DNA from: Asterochloris sp. CNOR1
Lineage: Eukaryota; Chlorophyta; Trebouxiophyceae; Trebouxiales; Trebouxiaceae
Assembly: GCA_963969365.1 (NCBI GenBank)
Contig: OZ017751.1
Location: 1,860,001-1,924,000, forward strand
DNA length: 64,000 nucleotides
Reading direction: 5' to 3'
Shown: one piece after another, positions 21,501 through 32,311 of the stretch
Position numbering within the stretch: the first letter of the stretch is position 1
How the letters are laid out: every line of letters begins with the position of its first letter
Notes under the pieces: generated by a model
What the model saw: the letters and a program-made list of their open reading frames with translations, nothing else
What the model was told of the DNA's origin: nothing
Databases searched by the model: none
Program-made: the position numbers and the translations under genes

Positions 21501-24500
21501 CAAGGTTGGAAAAGAGGCAGGCGTGGCTGGGAGATATTTCAGGCAGCATTGCAGCAGCCAGGTGGGCAAGCAGGCTTGCCTGGCGCCCCTCCTTGCCCAT
21601 GATGCCAATGCCCACATCTGCAGCCTGGATCATGGCCACATCATTGGCGCCATCCCCTATGCCCAGCATCTTGCCAGTCAGCCTGCGATTTTGGTGCTTG
21701 AGCCACCGCGAAAGGCCCTTACTGCTGCCCACCGCCTTGTCCACCTGCAGCAGGCGCATGCACAGCTGAGCACCTTTCCAGCTGCTGTGCACAGAGCGGC
21801 TTGGATCTTCTCCATGCCAGGATCAGCAGCACCACCATCACCTGCACACAGCGACGCTGCCCCACTCAGTTGCGCACAATGCAGGAGAGGCACCCAGGTG
21901 ACTAATGCTGCATCGAGCATTGCATGGGCATGCTGCTGGGTTGGACAGTGCAGAAATCTGCCCAAACCTGTCACAGCCATAAGCACGTGACTCAGCATGG
22001 CATTGCAGCGTGTCATGTTTCTGGGCATGAGCTCACCTCATACTTGGTCATCATCTTGACGATGGCAGCCTTCTGGGAGGGGGAGGCTCGGCAGATGACC
22101 ACTGCCTCACAGTGGGACCCCAGGAGGGCCAGGCCCCGCTCCAGGTCGGTGCCCAGCACGTGCTCCAGGGTCTTCCCATCAATGACCAGCTCCCCTGTGC
22201 AGTCAAACGTGTCAGGGTCAGCTGGAAGCGGGCGCATGTGGGCGCAACACATGCACCACAGGCTTGAGGGCGTTGCCAGCTCACCCTATATGAGTCGGAC
22301 TAACTTGCAGTGAGAGTGTGCCCAGCCTATGCACCAGGTCTTGGCGTCTTTGGCCAGTCCCTTGCAAAGGTGGATGACCAGGTGTAAGCGTGTGGAGGGC
22401 CAACCTGTAATGCTTTCAAAACCCTGTGCGCTAGACCTTGGAGCTTGTGCAGGATGACACAGGCACACCTCAAGCCTTGTGCAATGAACAGCCCACAAAT
22501 CAAGCTGATCCCTACACCAAGACAGACCCACTCACGGTAGCCAATGTGTGCTTCTGCTGCATTAGAAATTGCAGTGGCCCCACAGGTGGGACCACTGCTG
22601 ACAACTAGACGCTCACTCAGCTGGAACATCCTGTAGCAGCAGTGCACCCAGCTGCCTGCTCACATGCATGGCAAGTCCACCATACCTGTCCTCTCAGAAA
22701 AGCCCCAGCCTTGCTATACACCACAGGCAAGCTCTGCTGCATGCTCACATGCATGGCAAGCCTACCATACCTGACCTCGCAAAGAAATCCACCATTGCTG
22801 CACGCCACTGGCAAGCTCCCCAACATGCATGAGTACTGGCCACATTTAAAGTGAGCTCACCAGTGGCGGCAGTGGTGCGCGTCTGCTGGGTGGGTCTGTC
22901 ATCCTCCACGAACCCCTCTGACAGGCGCTGCAGGTGCTGCAACAGTGTGGGCTTGGGCTCAGCTGGCTGCACAGGCACCCCCTTCTGAGCGATGGCCTGC
23001 ACCTTGCCCAGGAGGTCCTCAATGCGCCGCCGGGCCGCTGCGGGGGTGTCAGCATTGCAGATGAGCAGGCTGTCTGGGTTGCGAATCAGCTTGCAGGAGA
23101 TGGCTATGTTGATGGCCGTCTCCTGCTTGTCACCGGTAATGACCCACACCTGCGGCACAGCAAGGGCAGATCTAGGCAGGGAGGGTGCCACGCTGAAGAG
23201 GGGTAGGTGCCACCTGCAGCACATGTTCAGCCCAAGCTGTGCCAGCTGACAAGCAGCTTTGCCTCAATGCTGACGCTGCAAGGGCGAAGCCTTGCTTGCC
23301 AGGACATGCTGGCAAATCAACATCCCTGCCTCCAAGCAGACATTCCTGCATGTGCACAAAGACTAACACAGCGCAGACCGAGCCAGTGATGACATCCCTG
23401 CAGATGTCTCCAGCAGGCTCTGAATGCCACGATCTGATTGTCTCACAGCAGCCGCTGCATATTCATGTGGTCCTGAGCAGAACACTGCTGACCTTCATGC
23501 CTGCCTCCAGCAGGCTTTGGATGGCAGCGGGCACACCGTCCTGTAACTTGTCCTCGATGGCTGTCACGCCAATGAGGTCAATGTCAACCTCAATCTCCCG
23601 CATACACTCGGCGATCTTCTTGTCGCGGTCGTCCAGGCTGCCGGCTGCCTGCTGGTAGCGCTGGTCCCATTCTGCCCAATCCTGCTCTGACAGCACCCTC
23701 TGCCCCAGGACCAGCGTCCGCAGACCCTGCAGGCAGGGCACCACCAACATGAGGTGCTGCAGACAAGGCCCTCCCCAGGGCCAGCATCGAGAGGCCAGCA
23801 GGTAGGCTGAGCACAGGAGCTGCTGCTATCACAACATGTTGCACATATGGTGCAGCGGACAGATTGCTCTGCCCAAAGACCAGCATCTGCAAACCCTGCA
23901 GAGGAGCCAGCACACATAGCTGCTGCTGCCAGTGAGCTGCTGCTGGACTTGCAGCATATAAGGCGCTGCCCAAAGGACATGCGGCAGCCATGACCTGCTG
24001 CCTCAGGCCAAGCCTCAGCAGAGACTCCAGGCAGAGCGGCTCAGGAGGTGCTGTCACAGATGCTAGATGCCACAGATGCCCATCCATTTGCAGCAGAGGG
24101 GATGCAGGTTGCGGGCAGGGGCTGACAGGTTGTCAGTGCAGCCAGGCTGAGTCCAGCAGTATGAGCCCAGCTGCAGCAGTGGCAACCCCACAGAGAGAGC
24201 TCCTTCAAAGAGGGCCTTGACAAGCAGGTACGCAGCGTGTAGACAGCAGGCACTTGAATCCCAGCAGCCTACAGAGGTTCACGTGCCTCAGTGCTCCCTG
24301 TAAGACTGCTGGCCACCCCACCTGTTGCCTTCTGGCCCGCCCACCCACAAAGAGACCCTCAGCCCTGCGCCAGAAACATCTGCAGACCCCTGCTGACCTG
24401 AGTTGCAAAGAGGTGCAGGTTCTTGTCCGTCTCGGCCAGCAGCGCAGGACTGGTGTCCTTGCGCACAATCTTGAGCATCTTGGCATCGCTGCCCTTGCAG

Positions 24501-27500
24501 AAGAGGCGGATGGTGCCGTCGGGGGAGCGTGCGATGACAGTCATGCGTCCCCGCTCTGAGGTGAACTCCATCATATTGAGGACCTCAAATTCGGCCTGGT
24601 GACCGGCTATGCGCAGCACCACACCACTCATGTTGCGACTGACAAACTCAAAGCCTAGCTGACGGCCGCCCTCCACCAGCGCCACCTCGTCAGGGGAGGG
24701 GCCCTGCAGCGCACCATGAGAGCAGCATCAGATCCACAGTGTGCAGCTGACAGCGTTCCAACAAGGGGCCCACACCACACCTTAAAACACAAAGCCGTCC
24801 TCACCCTGGCTGGGCTGTTGATGATGCCTGCCAAGCAAATGCCATGCAGAAGAGAACGCATGCACTATATAAGATCTGCTCAGCCACACCAGCCAGCTCA
24901 GACAATGTGGCAGCCCCAGCTGCAAGGCAGGCGTGGGCACGGCACCCCTTGTAGCAGGGCACTGTACCCCAGTTGCATGCTGCAGGCTTGCCTGGAAGGT
25001 GGGCAGGCCACCATTCTTGGGCTGCTCCACAATGAGGGAGTGGCAGATGCAGACATTCAGCCAGAAGTCCAACAGATGCTGGCCCTGGATGACGTCAAAG
25101 TAGCCGGCCACCACATCTGCAGCGAACAGACAGCAAGGGCATCAGCACAGTCAGGCAGGAGGTTGACCCAATTAGTACGTACTCCGGATGCTTGGGGGGC
25201 AGATCGGAAGAGAAAATGCCAGATGCATCCTGCAGCTTGCAAACATCAAACAGGACCTAGTCAGGTCAGCAGATGCTGGCAGCGGGGCCAGGGGGCAGAC
25301 CCCGCCCGTGCTCCATAACACAGACCAGCATGCTGTGCAGATGGAATGTGAGAAGGGCTCACCACACCATCATGCATTGTGCAGCACACCAACACTTTGA
25401 GGAGCAAGAGTGCCATGTAGAAGAGCAGGCCCAGAGGTCGAGTCTGTATTGCCCTGCACATTGTGCACTTGCACCACCTGACGCAGCCGAAAGCAAACAA
25501 TTGCACACCGTGCAGGCGTCTCACCGTCATCGTCGTCGTCCATGTCAGTCGCCTCCACCTCGCTGGCCTCCCCTGCCAGCGCCGAGCTGCTGTTTTGGCG
25601 ACTGATGCCCGGTGTAGTTGGCCGACTGGGCGATGGCGAGGCTCGCTGGCTCATGCCATCCATTCCCAGAATCAGGTTGTTGCCCTCGGAAGTGCCTAGG
25701 TGGCCATCCACTGTCAGCTGCTGCAGCTCCTGCAGGGGTTAGCCGCACAGACCCTTTGAGAACCTCTGGGAACCAGAGTGGACATGGTGGGCAGTGCTTA
25801 GCCCTGAGCGCCAGCAGGCAGCATGCAGACATGACCAAGGATGCCTGGGGAGAGCAGGGTGCCACAGCTGTGTAGGGGCCAGCAAGCTGGCAGCTGAAGC
25901 AGGGGTCAATCATGAACAGTCTGCAACGCTCTGGGGCCAGCAGCACTTTGACAGGCTCAGCGCAGAAGCACGGCGTTGCTCGCTCTCGCACAAGGTAGGC
26001 CTAGCCAGCTGACCCGACACAGGGAGGAGACATACAGGGGTCGACAAAGAATGTCAACACCCCACGAACCCACCTCCACTTTGGGGCGGCTGGAGCCCAG
26101 CTGCATGATGGGCACAGGGCTCCCCCCAGCGTTGACCAGCTCCTCCCACCATCCATCCTGCTGCAGAGCCTTCATTGACTTGAGCAACCGCGCGTCAAAG
26201 CGCTGCAGGGCAGCCTCGTTCCGCACATTAGGCTCCTGCTCCAGCCTGCAGGGCACACACCCTTGACGAAAGTGGCAGACTTCACCAACACTACACAAAC
26301 TTGAGAGGTGTCACATCACTGAACAACACCCCACGAGCTGCATGTTGACGGCGCACCAGCTGCGCACGCTGACCAGGTGCACCAGACGGAGACTGTGTGA
26401 CAAAGCAGATGATGCATGCATGCAGGGGGCTGCATGCCCTGGAGCAGTGTACACCACGTGTGGCTGGCTGAAGGGCAAACCCCTTACTGCATCTGTGAAG
26501 GTGGCTCCAGCCTCAAGCAGGTACCACCAAAGCATGCAAAGACTCACTTGAAGGAGTTAGCATCCCCAAAAGGCAGCCCTTTGATGGCCAGCTCCCGCAG
26601 CTGCATCTCGTTGCTGGTGAGGGTGCCTGTCTTGTCGCTGAAGACATACTCCACCTTGCCCAGGTCCTCATTGAGGTTGCTGTTGCGGGCACGGGCATTC
26701 TCACCAGTCTCGGGATCCTGCACAGCAGGCAGCCTCATCCAGTCACTGTGTTGGGTGCAGCCCTGCCAGTGCTCCATAGCAGCCACTCTCCGTCAGACTT
26801 CTGTTGGAGGCGCGGGCACTTCAGCCAGCATCTGGATCCTGTGCATCAGCCCACCTTGTCGTACTGTTATTAAAGGCGCGACATTTCTTGACTGCCTGCC
26901 TGCCCAAGCATGCCTCCCCCCCCCTGCTGCACCAGCAGGCACAGGCGGCCCCAACTGCAGCAGGCCAGCTCAGGCAGCTGCCGAGCAAGGCAATGCAAGT
27001 CCAGGCATCCCAGTTGGAAGCAAGCCGCTGCCATGGCAACATCTCCAGCTGACTCCAGGCCACTGCTGAAGCAAGCATGCACCAGCAGCAGTGCTGAGCC
27101 ATTCCTGCTGCCATGTGTCGTGCCACAGGCCTGCAACAGGCTGCCGATTACCTTCATCTCCCTGTCATTGTTGATGTAGAGGAATGCCTGCCAGAATTTG
27201 ACAATCTCCAGGGTGACAAACAGACTGATAGGCACAAGGTAGGAAAACAGGATCCAGAAGGTGATGAGCAGGACTATGGTGTAGACAAAGCCGTTCCTGT
27301 AGTTCCCCTGCAGGCAGCACATGATGATGCTTTAGCTCCTTGGCACAAAAGTGCTGTCAGAGCAGTCAGCCAGCCATGGACAAGCTGGCATTGGTGATGA
27401 CTTCAGAAGCCATGCACAGAAGCGCTGCAAATGTGTGCAGGAGCCATGCAAAGGCTCTCATCGCAGGCTGCAAAGGCTGCAGCCCCTGAAGATCCTCTGT

Positions 27501-30500
27501 CGCCTGTGCCTAGGCTCACATGATGCACTGCCTGTGCTGCAACAATCAGGAGGGCAGCAGCGTGCTGCAGCATCCCTGCACAAGTGTGTCAACCACATCC
27601 TGTGACATTCCACCACGACTGCTGCAGCACAGAACGATGTGAGTAGTATGCGGCTGCCCACCTGAACATATGAGTTCATGGCCAGGTAGTAGCGGTCATT
27701 GCCCATGTGTTGGCGCCAGATGTAGCTGCCCACAGCGCAGAACAGGCACATACATAGCTGAAGGCAGATGACAAAGCCGATCTGCAGATTGAGAAAGCGG
27801 TCGAAGGAGCCTGCAGGGCACAGCACCCAGACTCAGCGTGTGCAGTGCTTGCTGCCACACACAGAGGCACCACAAACACGAGGAGCTTGCACACAGGGTC
27901 GCCTGGAAGTTGAACATAGAACAGATACATGCACAGGAACCACAAGGGGCAGCAGTTGTCTGGAGCAAGCTTGATGAGCATGATGATGTGCCAGCGAGGC
28001 AGTAGCAAGGGAATTCCCTCACCAATTTTGTTCGGCGTCTTTGCAGCATTTCTCTGGATGCGGGTCTCCCGGCCAGTGTACACCACAAGTCCCAGCACAA
28101 ACCCTGTGTTCTTCAGCATGCAGCCACGCAGCAGCATCTCGTTCATGGTGACTGGGACCATCCGCTCAGCAGCCCCTGCGAAGGCAGCAGCATGCCCAGC
28201 TGGGGGATGTGCAGTAGTTGCACCACTTGAATCCATTCAACTGATTGAAGTCCAAGGTATGACTCAGATGTTGGGCAGGGAGGCCTGCCTCCACAGTGAT
28301 GCAGCTTCGCACTCACCTTCGTCGGCCACAAATTTGAAGCGCCCCTGGAAGTGGTGCAGGTTTGCATTGGGCAGCTCGCACTGCAGCTGGCCGCGGGTGG
28401 CCATTGCCTGCAGAGGCAGGCATAGCAGGCTTGCCACTATTCATTTTGCAGAGCTCTCGCCAGGGCAGGCCAAGAGCAGCAGTATGTGCACCAGGCTGCA
28501 ATTGGCTGTCAGACTGATGTTGCTTGCCAGTGTTTGCCGCAGTGTTTGGCAAGGCTGTGCAGAGGCAGCACTCCCTGTCAGTTGCTGCTGCTTGGCTTAC
28601 TTGCTCCTTGGTCTGGGGTGCACTCTCCTTCAGGTCCACAGGGCGCCTGATTTTGAGGTTAGACTCGCCATCCAGGTTGGTGGTCTTGATGAAGCAGACC
28701 TGCAGTGGAAGCCGCAAGGCATGCCAACAACAGCTGAAAAGGTGATGACAGGTGGCTCAGCAAAGGATGCTGATACAAGATGCAGCCAAGAACCAGCCAT
28801 CTAAGCAGGAATGCAGAGCTGAGCAAATGAGCAGCATTGTGCAGGAGTGCACCGCTTTCTGCAGCAGAGGCACCTCCTTTGACACACAATATGAAAGCCA
28901 CCCTGCATGGCGTAATCAACATGCCGGCAGCCTTGTTACTGCATGCAGTGGCGCATGCAGCACTGCAAGCAGCCTACCTTGTCAGGAAGGGATGTGTATA
29001 GGCACAGCAGGTCTGCCGGGAAGAGCTCGTTGTCCTGCACCTTGAGCACCTGGCCTACTTTGATCCTTTCCCACTTGACATCCTTAGAGCTGCCTGCAGC
29101 AGGTGTATGCATGCCAGTGGTGCCAGTCAAGCTTAAGGCTGGTGTCACCCAATCAAAGCAGAGATGCGTACGTCACTGCAAGCGGCCAGCATGATAGCTG
29201 ACAGACTGCTGCTGCAATGATGCCATGCCATGCCAAGCCCCCCATCCCCATCCAGCAGGCTGCCTGGATGCACCACTGAACATGCAGCTTACATCGGGAG
29301 CTTCACATGCACCGCGTCACCTCAGCATGAGTCACCCTTTGCCGCTGCCCACTAAGGCAGGGACAGACTGTCAGGGAGGCATGGGTGGCCTGCTGGCTCC
29401 CTACATCTGGGTGGCCCGCCTGCCAGACCGGCAACACAAGTCACCACCAAGCAGCTTGCTGCCTGCTTGGGTCCTGCTGCAGCTCACCATCAGGGAGCAT
29501 CACATGTGCCATGCTTTTGTTGGTGCGCCTGTCCTCCTGGTGGCGTTTGGCATCCTCCAAAAGGGCCTTAATGGCCGCAACAATCAGCACGAAGGCCAGA
29601 GCTGCAGTGGAGCCGAAGCCGCCAAAAGGGGAGACCGTGTTCCACCACGACAGGCAGGCCTGCAGCAGAGGAGGCAGTGCCTGCCCATCCGCAAGTTGCT
29701 GTGGAGTTTGAAACCTAGAGACATGCCAGCTGCACAGAAAACAAGCGCTTCACGCCGGCAGAGCCTGCTAAGTGCCTCTGCGCCAAAGCATAAACCCCAC
29801 AGAGCCTGCAAGCAAGTCTCACATTGCAGAGCATGACATGGCCGTGCACTTGAAGTCTGGTCAGGACCCTGCCAGCACAGTATAACCTCCTGCCAGAAGT
29901 ACATCAGCAAACGAGCTGAGGCCAGCCGCCTGCCACAACACTCCCAACTCTGCCAAAAAGCAGTACCCTGGAGGTCTGCCCGTGTGACTCTGCAGCGCCC
30001 ACCTGAGCCAGGAAGTAGAGGTAGGCCACCCGTGAGAACATCTCAAACAGGAAGATGGGCAGGAAAGTGATGACATTGTACTTGGCTGTGCGGATGTTGT
30101 TGCCTGCCAGTTTCTCCTTTTTGTCAGCTGGCTCCCCGAAGGCAAGGTGCACTGTACGGGACGCGCCAGGGGCTGTGATTTTCTCCTCCTCTGGCTGCAT
30201 GAGGCACACATGCTATGCGTCAGCAATGCAGCTGATCCCATCAGACCTATGCCAAGACTAGTTTCCCTGGAGACGTGCTCCTCTGGCAGGGGTAGAAGGC
30301 ATGTCTCCAATGCTGATGATAGTGCAGGGGCAGGGGGCGCAATGCATTGTCATGCCTGCATGCCAGCGCCTGCTCCACTGCTGCCAGCACCTTCTCATGT
30401 CACTGGGAGGCAGAAGTCAGGAGAGCATTCAACACCTTGGTGCGGCCCGCAGGCCGGCCTTCAACTGCCTTCACTGCTGCCAGCGAGTGCCATGACACCG

Positions 30501-31165
30501 GGAGGCACGCTCACCAGGGCATCCAGCTCCTTGGTGCGCCGCCTCGTCTCCCGGGATGCTTGCCCTGCCGCCATCTTGATGGGATCCACGCTGTCCCTCC
30601 GGAGGCTGGGCCTCTTGGTCAGGCCATCCATTTTCCCTGCAGAGGTACTGGTGGTCACCTGACTCCCCAGCAGCCAGCAGCGGCACACAGCATCTGCCTG
30701 GCGCCTGCTGTCACAACATGCCAAATCCGCCGAGGGACATAGCTGTGGCAGCGCCTGTCAGGCTGCAGGACAGGTGTATCGATCTGGCTGGGTGCCAGCC
30801 GCAGGGAAGGCTGTGCAGCTCTCAGGTGTGGCACAACCATCCCTCCAGTGGCCTTGGTAGCTGCAGCATAGGCTGCACTGAGCCCACATATGGATGGCGC
30901 TGGCATATCTTTGCAACCTTGCTAGCTACAGCGCAGGCTGCGCAGGCCCAGGCATCTTGGCAAGGATGCGCAGCAGGTCACCTGCGGCACTTCGCGCCCC
31001 CTTCATGGTCTGCCGCAGCACATAGGCAGGTGCCAGCTTGCGCAGCCCCTTCCTCTTCTTCTTTTTCAGGGGCGCCTCGGCAGACGGTCCAGCCAATGCA
31101 TCATGACCCAGCAACCCGCTGCTGCTGCTGGTGTACACCGGCGGAGGGTGGCCTGTGATGCCCAT
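18591..31165 (-). CDS. P4-type ATPase, phospholipid flippase (ALA/ATP8 family)
   Basis: About 24 exons give roughly 1,400-1,500 residues. A lipid flippase of this class moves aminophospholipids to the cytosolic leaflet of Golgi, endosomal or plasma membranes. In order: a basic N-terminus (KKKKRKGLRK, from 31165); NIRTAKYNVITFLPIFLFE in membrane segment 1 (exon 30194-30003); actuator motif TTNLDGESNLKIR near 28.65 kb; the P4 hallmark PISLFVTLEIVKFWQ near 27.22 kb; phosphorylation motif DKTGTLTSNEMQLRELAIKG near 26.62 kb; a long acidic loop (ATDMDDDDD) near 25.5 kb; SPDEVALVEGGRQLGF and CKGSD in the nucleotide domain (24.7-24.4 kb); VITGDKQETAINIA (23.1 kb); IGDGANDVAMIQAADVGIGI (21.65 kb); then six membrane segments to 19.49 kb and a 129-residue soluble tail. 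Catalytic motifs are intact. A CDC50-type partner is expected but not in the window. The start is the first ATG of exon 1; an upstream exon is possible. Confidence 0.92.
22661..22830. repeat. Two tandem copies of an 85-base unit in a flippase intron
   Basis: Copy 1 begins at 22661 and copy 2 at 22746, both with CACATGCATGGCAAG followed by CCATACCTG, and each ending with GGCAAGCTC. The copies differ at many positions, so the duplication is not recent. It lies between the exons at about 22860-23154 and 22038-22224. Confidence 0.75.
23724..23902 (-). repeat. Decayed copies of an exon start lying in the upstream intron
   Basis: The flippase exon starting near 23726 begins, on the gene strand, CTGCAGGGTCTGCGG then ACGCTGGTCCTGGGGCAG. 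About 169 bases upstream, in the intron, the same wording recurs with changes (CTGCAGGGTTTGCAG then ATGCTGGTCTTTGGGCAG), including the acceptor. A weaker copy lies about 70 bases upstream, around 23769-23801. Confidence 0.65.
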
Positions 31166-32311
31166 GGGCACCTGCACAGCGCCACAGGAGCGTCAGCAAG
31201 CACTACAGCCATAAAGGCCTGACTGGGCAGAGATATTATATGCAGCCAGGGCAAACCTGCCACTTGTGAAATTTGAACGGTATGCTGTCCTATCACCCAC
31301 GAATGTTCCGAGCTGAGTGTTGCGTCCTCGACGCCTGTTTGACTGCCTACAAGGCCCTATTAGCAATGTAGAACCAAGCTCCTTTGACCCCGCAGAGGTC
31401 GCCTTTGGGTGCCAAGGATGCGCAGGATGCTGAAGAGCAAACCTGGCAGTGCATGGAGCTGGTGGCAGCCAACATAGCCGGGACCTCAACCCCAGCCCAG
31501 CAACAGCCTGCCGTGCCATGCACTCTGCCATGACCAGGCCTGCCACACAGACAAGCAAGCTGGGGAGACTGATGTCCAACAGGGAGTCCCAGTCATCTGT
31601 TGCAGCAATCAAAACCTCACAGAGACAGCCAGTGCAACAGCCAGCAGCGGCGCCTGTCCCAGCAACGGCGCCGGCCTTGCTGAGTCCTAGCAGAGAGTTG
31701 CTGGTCAAGATGCTGCTGTCAGCCGGCTTTCTGACTTCAACCTGCCACCTTTCATGCTACTGGTTTATGTGCAGTGGCAGCACCTAACGTCTCGCTGCTG
31801 TACCGTTTGTGCAGCCACTGCATCATCTAATGACATGCTCCCAACGGCAAAGGTGCTGCTGAGCATTGTTGCTCTGTACTCTTGACTACCTTATGTGCAA
31901 GCAACTGCGGTAAGCATTGCACCCAGCAGGAGATGCCAGCCAACAGATGCAAAGGAGCTCTGTGTTCCTGCTCATGCTGGCAATGGAGCTTTGTGCCATG
32001 AAAATACATGCCCTGAGCATGACGTTACTCTCACCTCCTGGCCACGTCCAGCTCCTTCTTCTCCAACGGCATCTCCAGCAGCCTCACGAAACATGAGTGT
32101 GAGGGTCTGCTCCCCGCCTGAGTCAGTGACACAATGACTCCAACCAATGCGATCACTTCACTGATGAGGCTGAGCTGAGCAGGCTGCCATCCTTGCAGGA
32201 AATGCTTAGTCACAGATCGGTGCGCTTGGCACAGGCTTCAGCGATCCCAGTACCAGCGTGCCAGTGCTTTCAGATTCCTAGAATAAACCTTGCCCAGCTC
32301 AACAGTTCACG
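31166..32311. promoter_or_regulatory. Divergent intergenic region between flippase and AIDA genes
   Basis: About 1.1 kb separates the proposed start codons of two head-to-head genes. I see no protein-like exon. The plus-strand frame at 31449-31787 has no recognisable content or splice logic. Promoters and 5' UTRs of both genes are expected here, but no specific element can be named. Confidence 0.35.

Noticed and set aside
21775-21841. Possible extra flippase exon between the CRASPSQKAA and GDGAND exons
   Set aside because: Its only acceptor gives a phase that does not fit both neighbours, while direct joining of the flanking exons is in phase.
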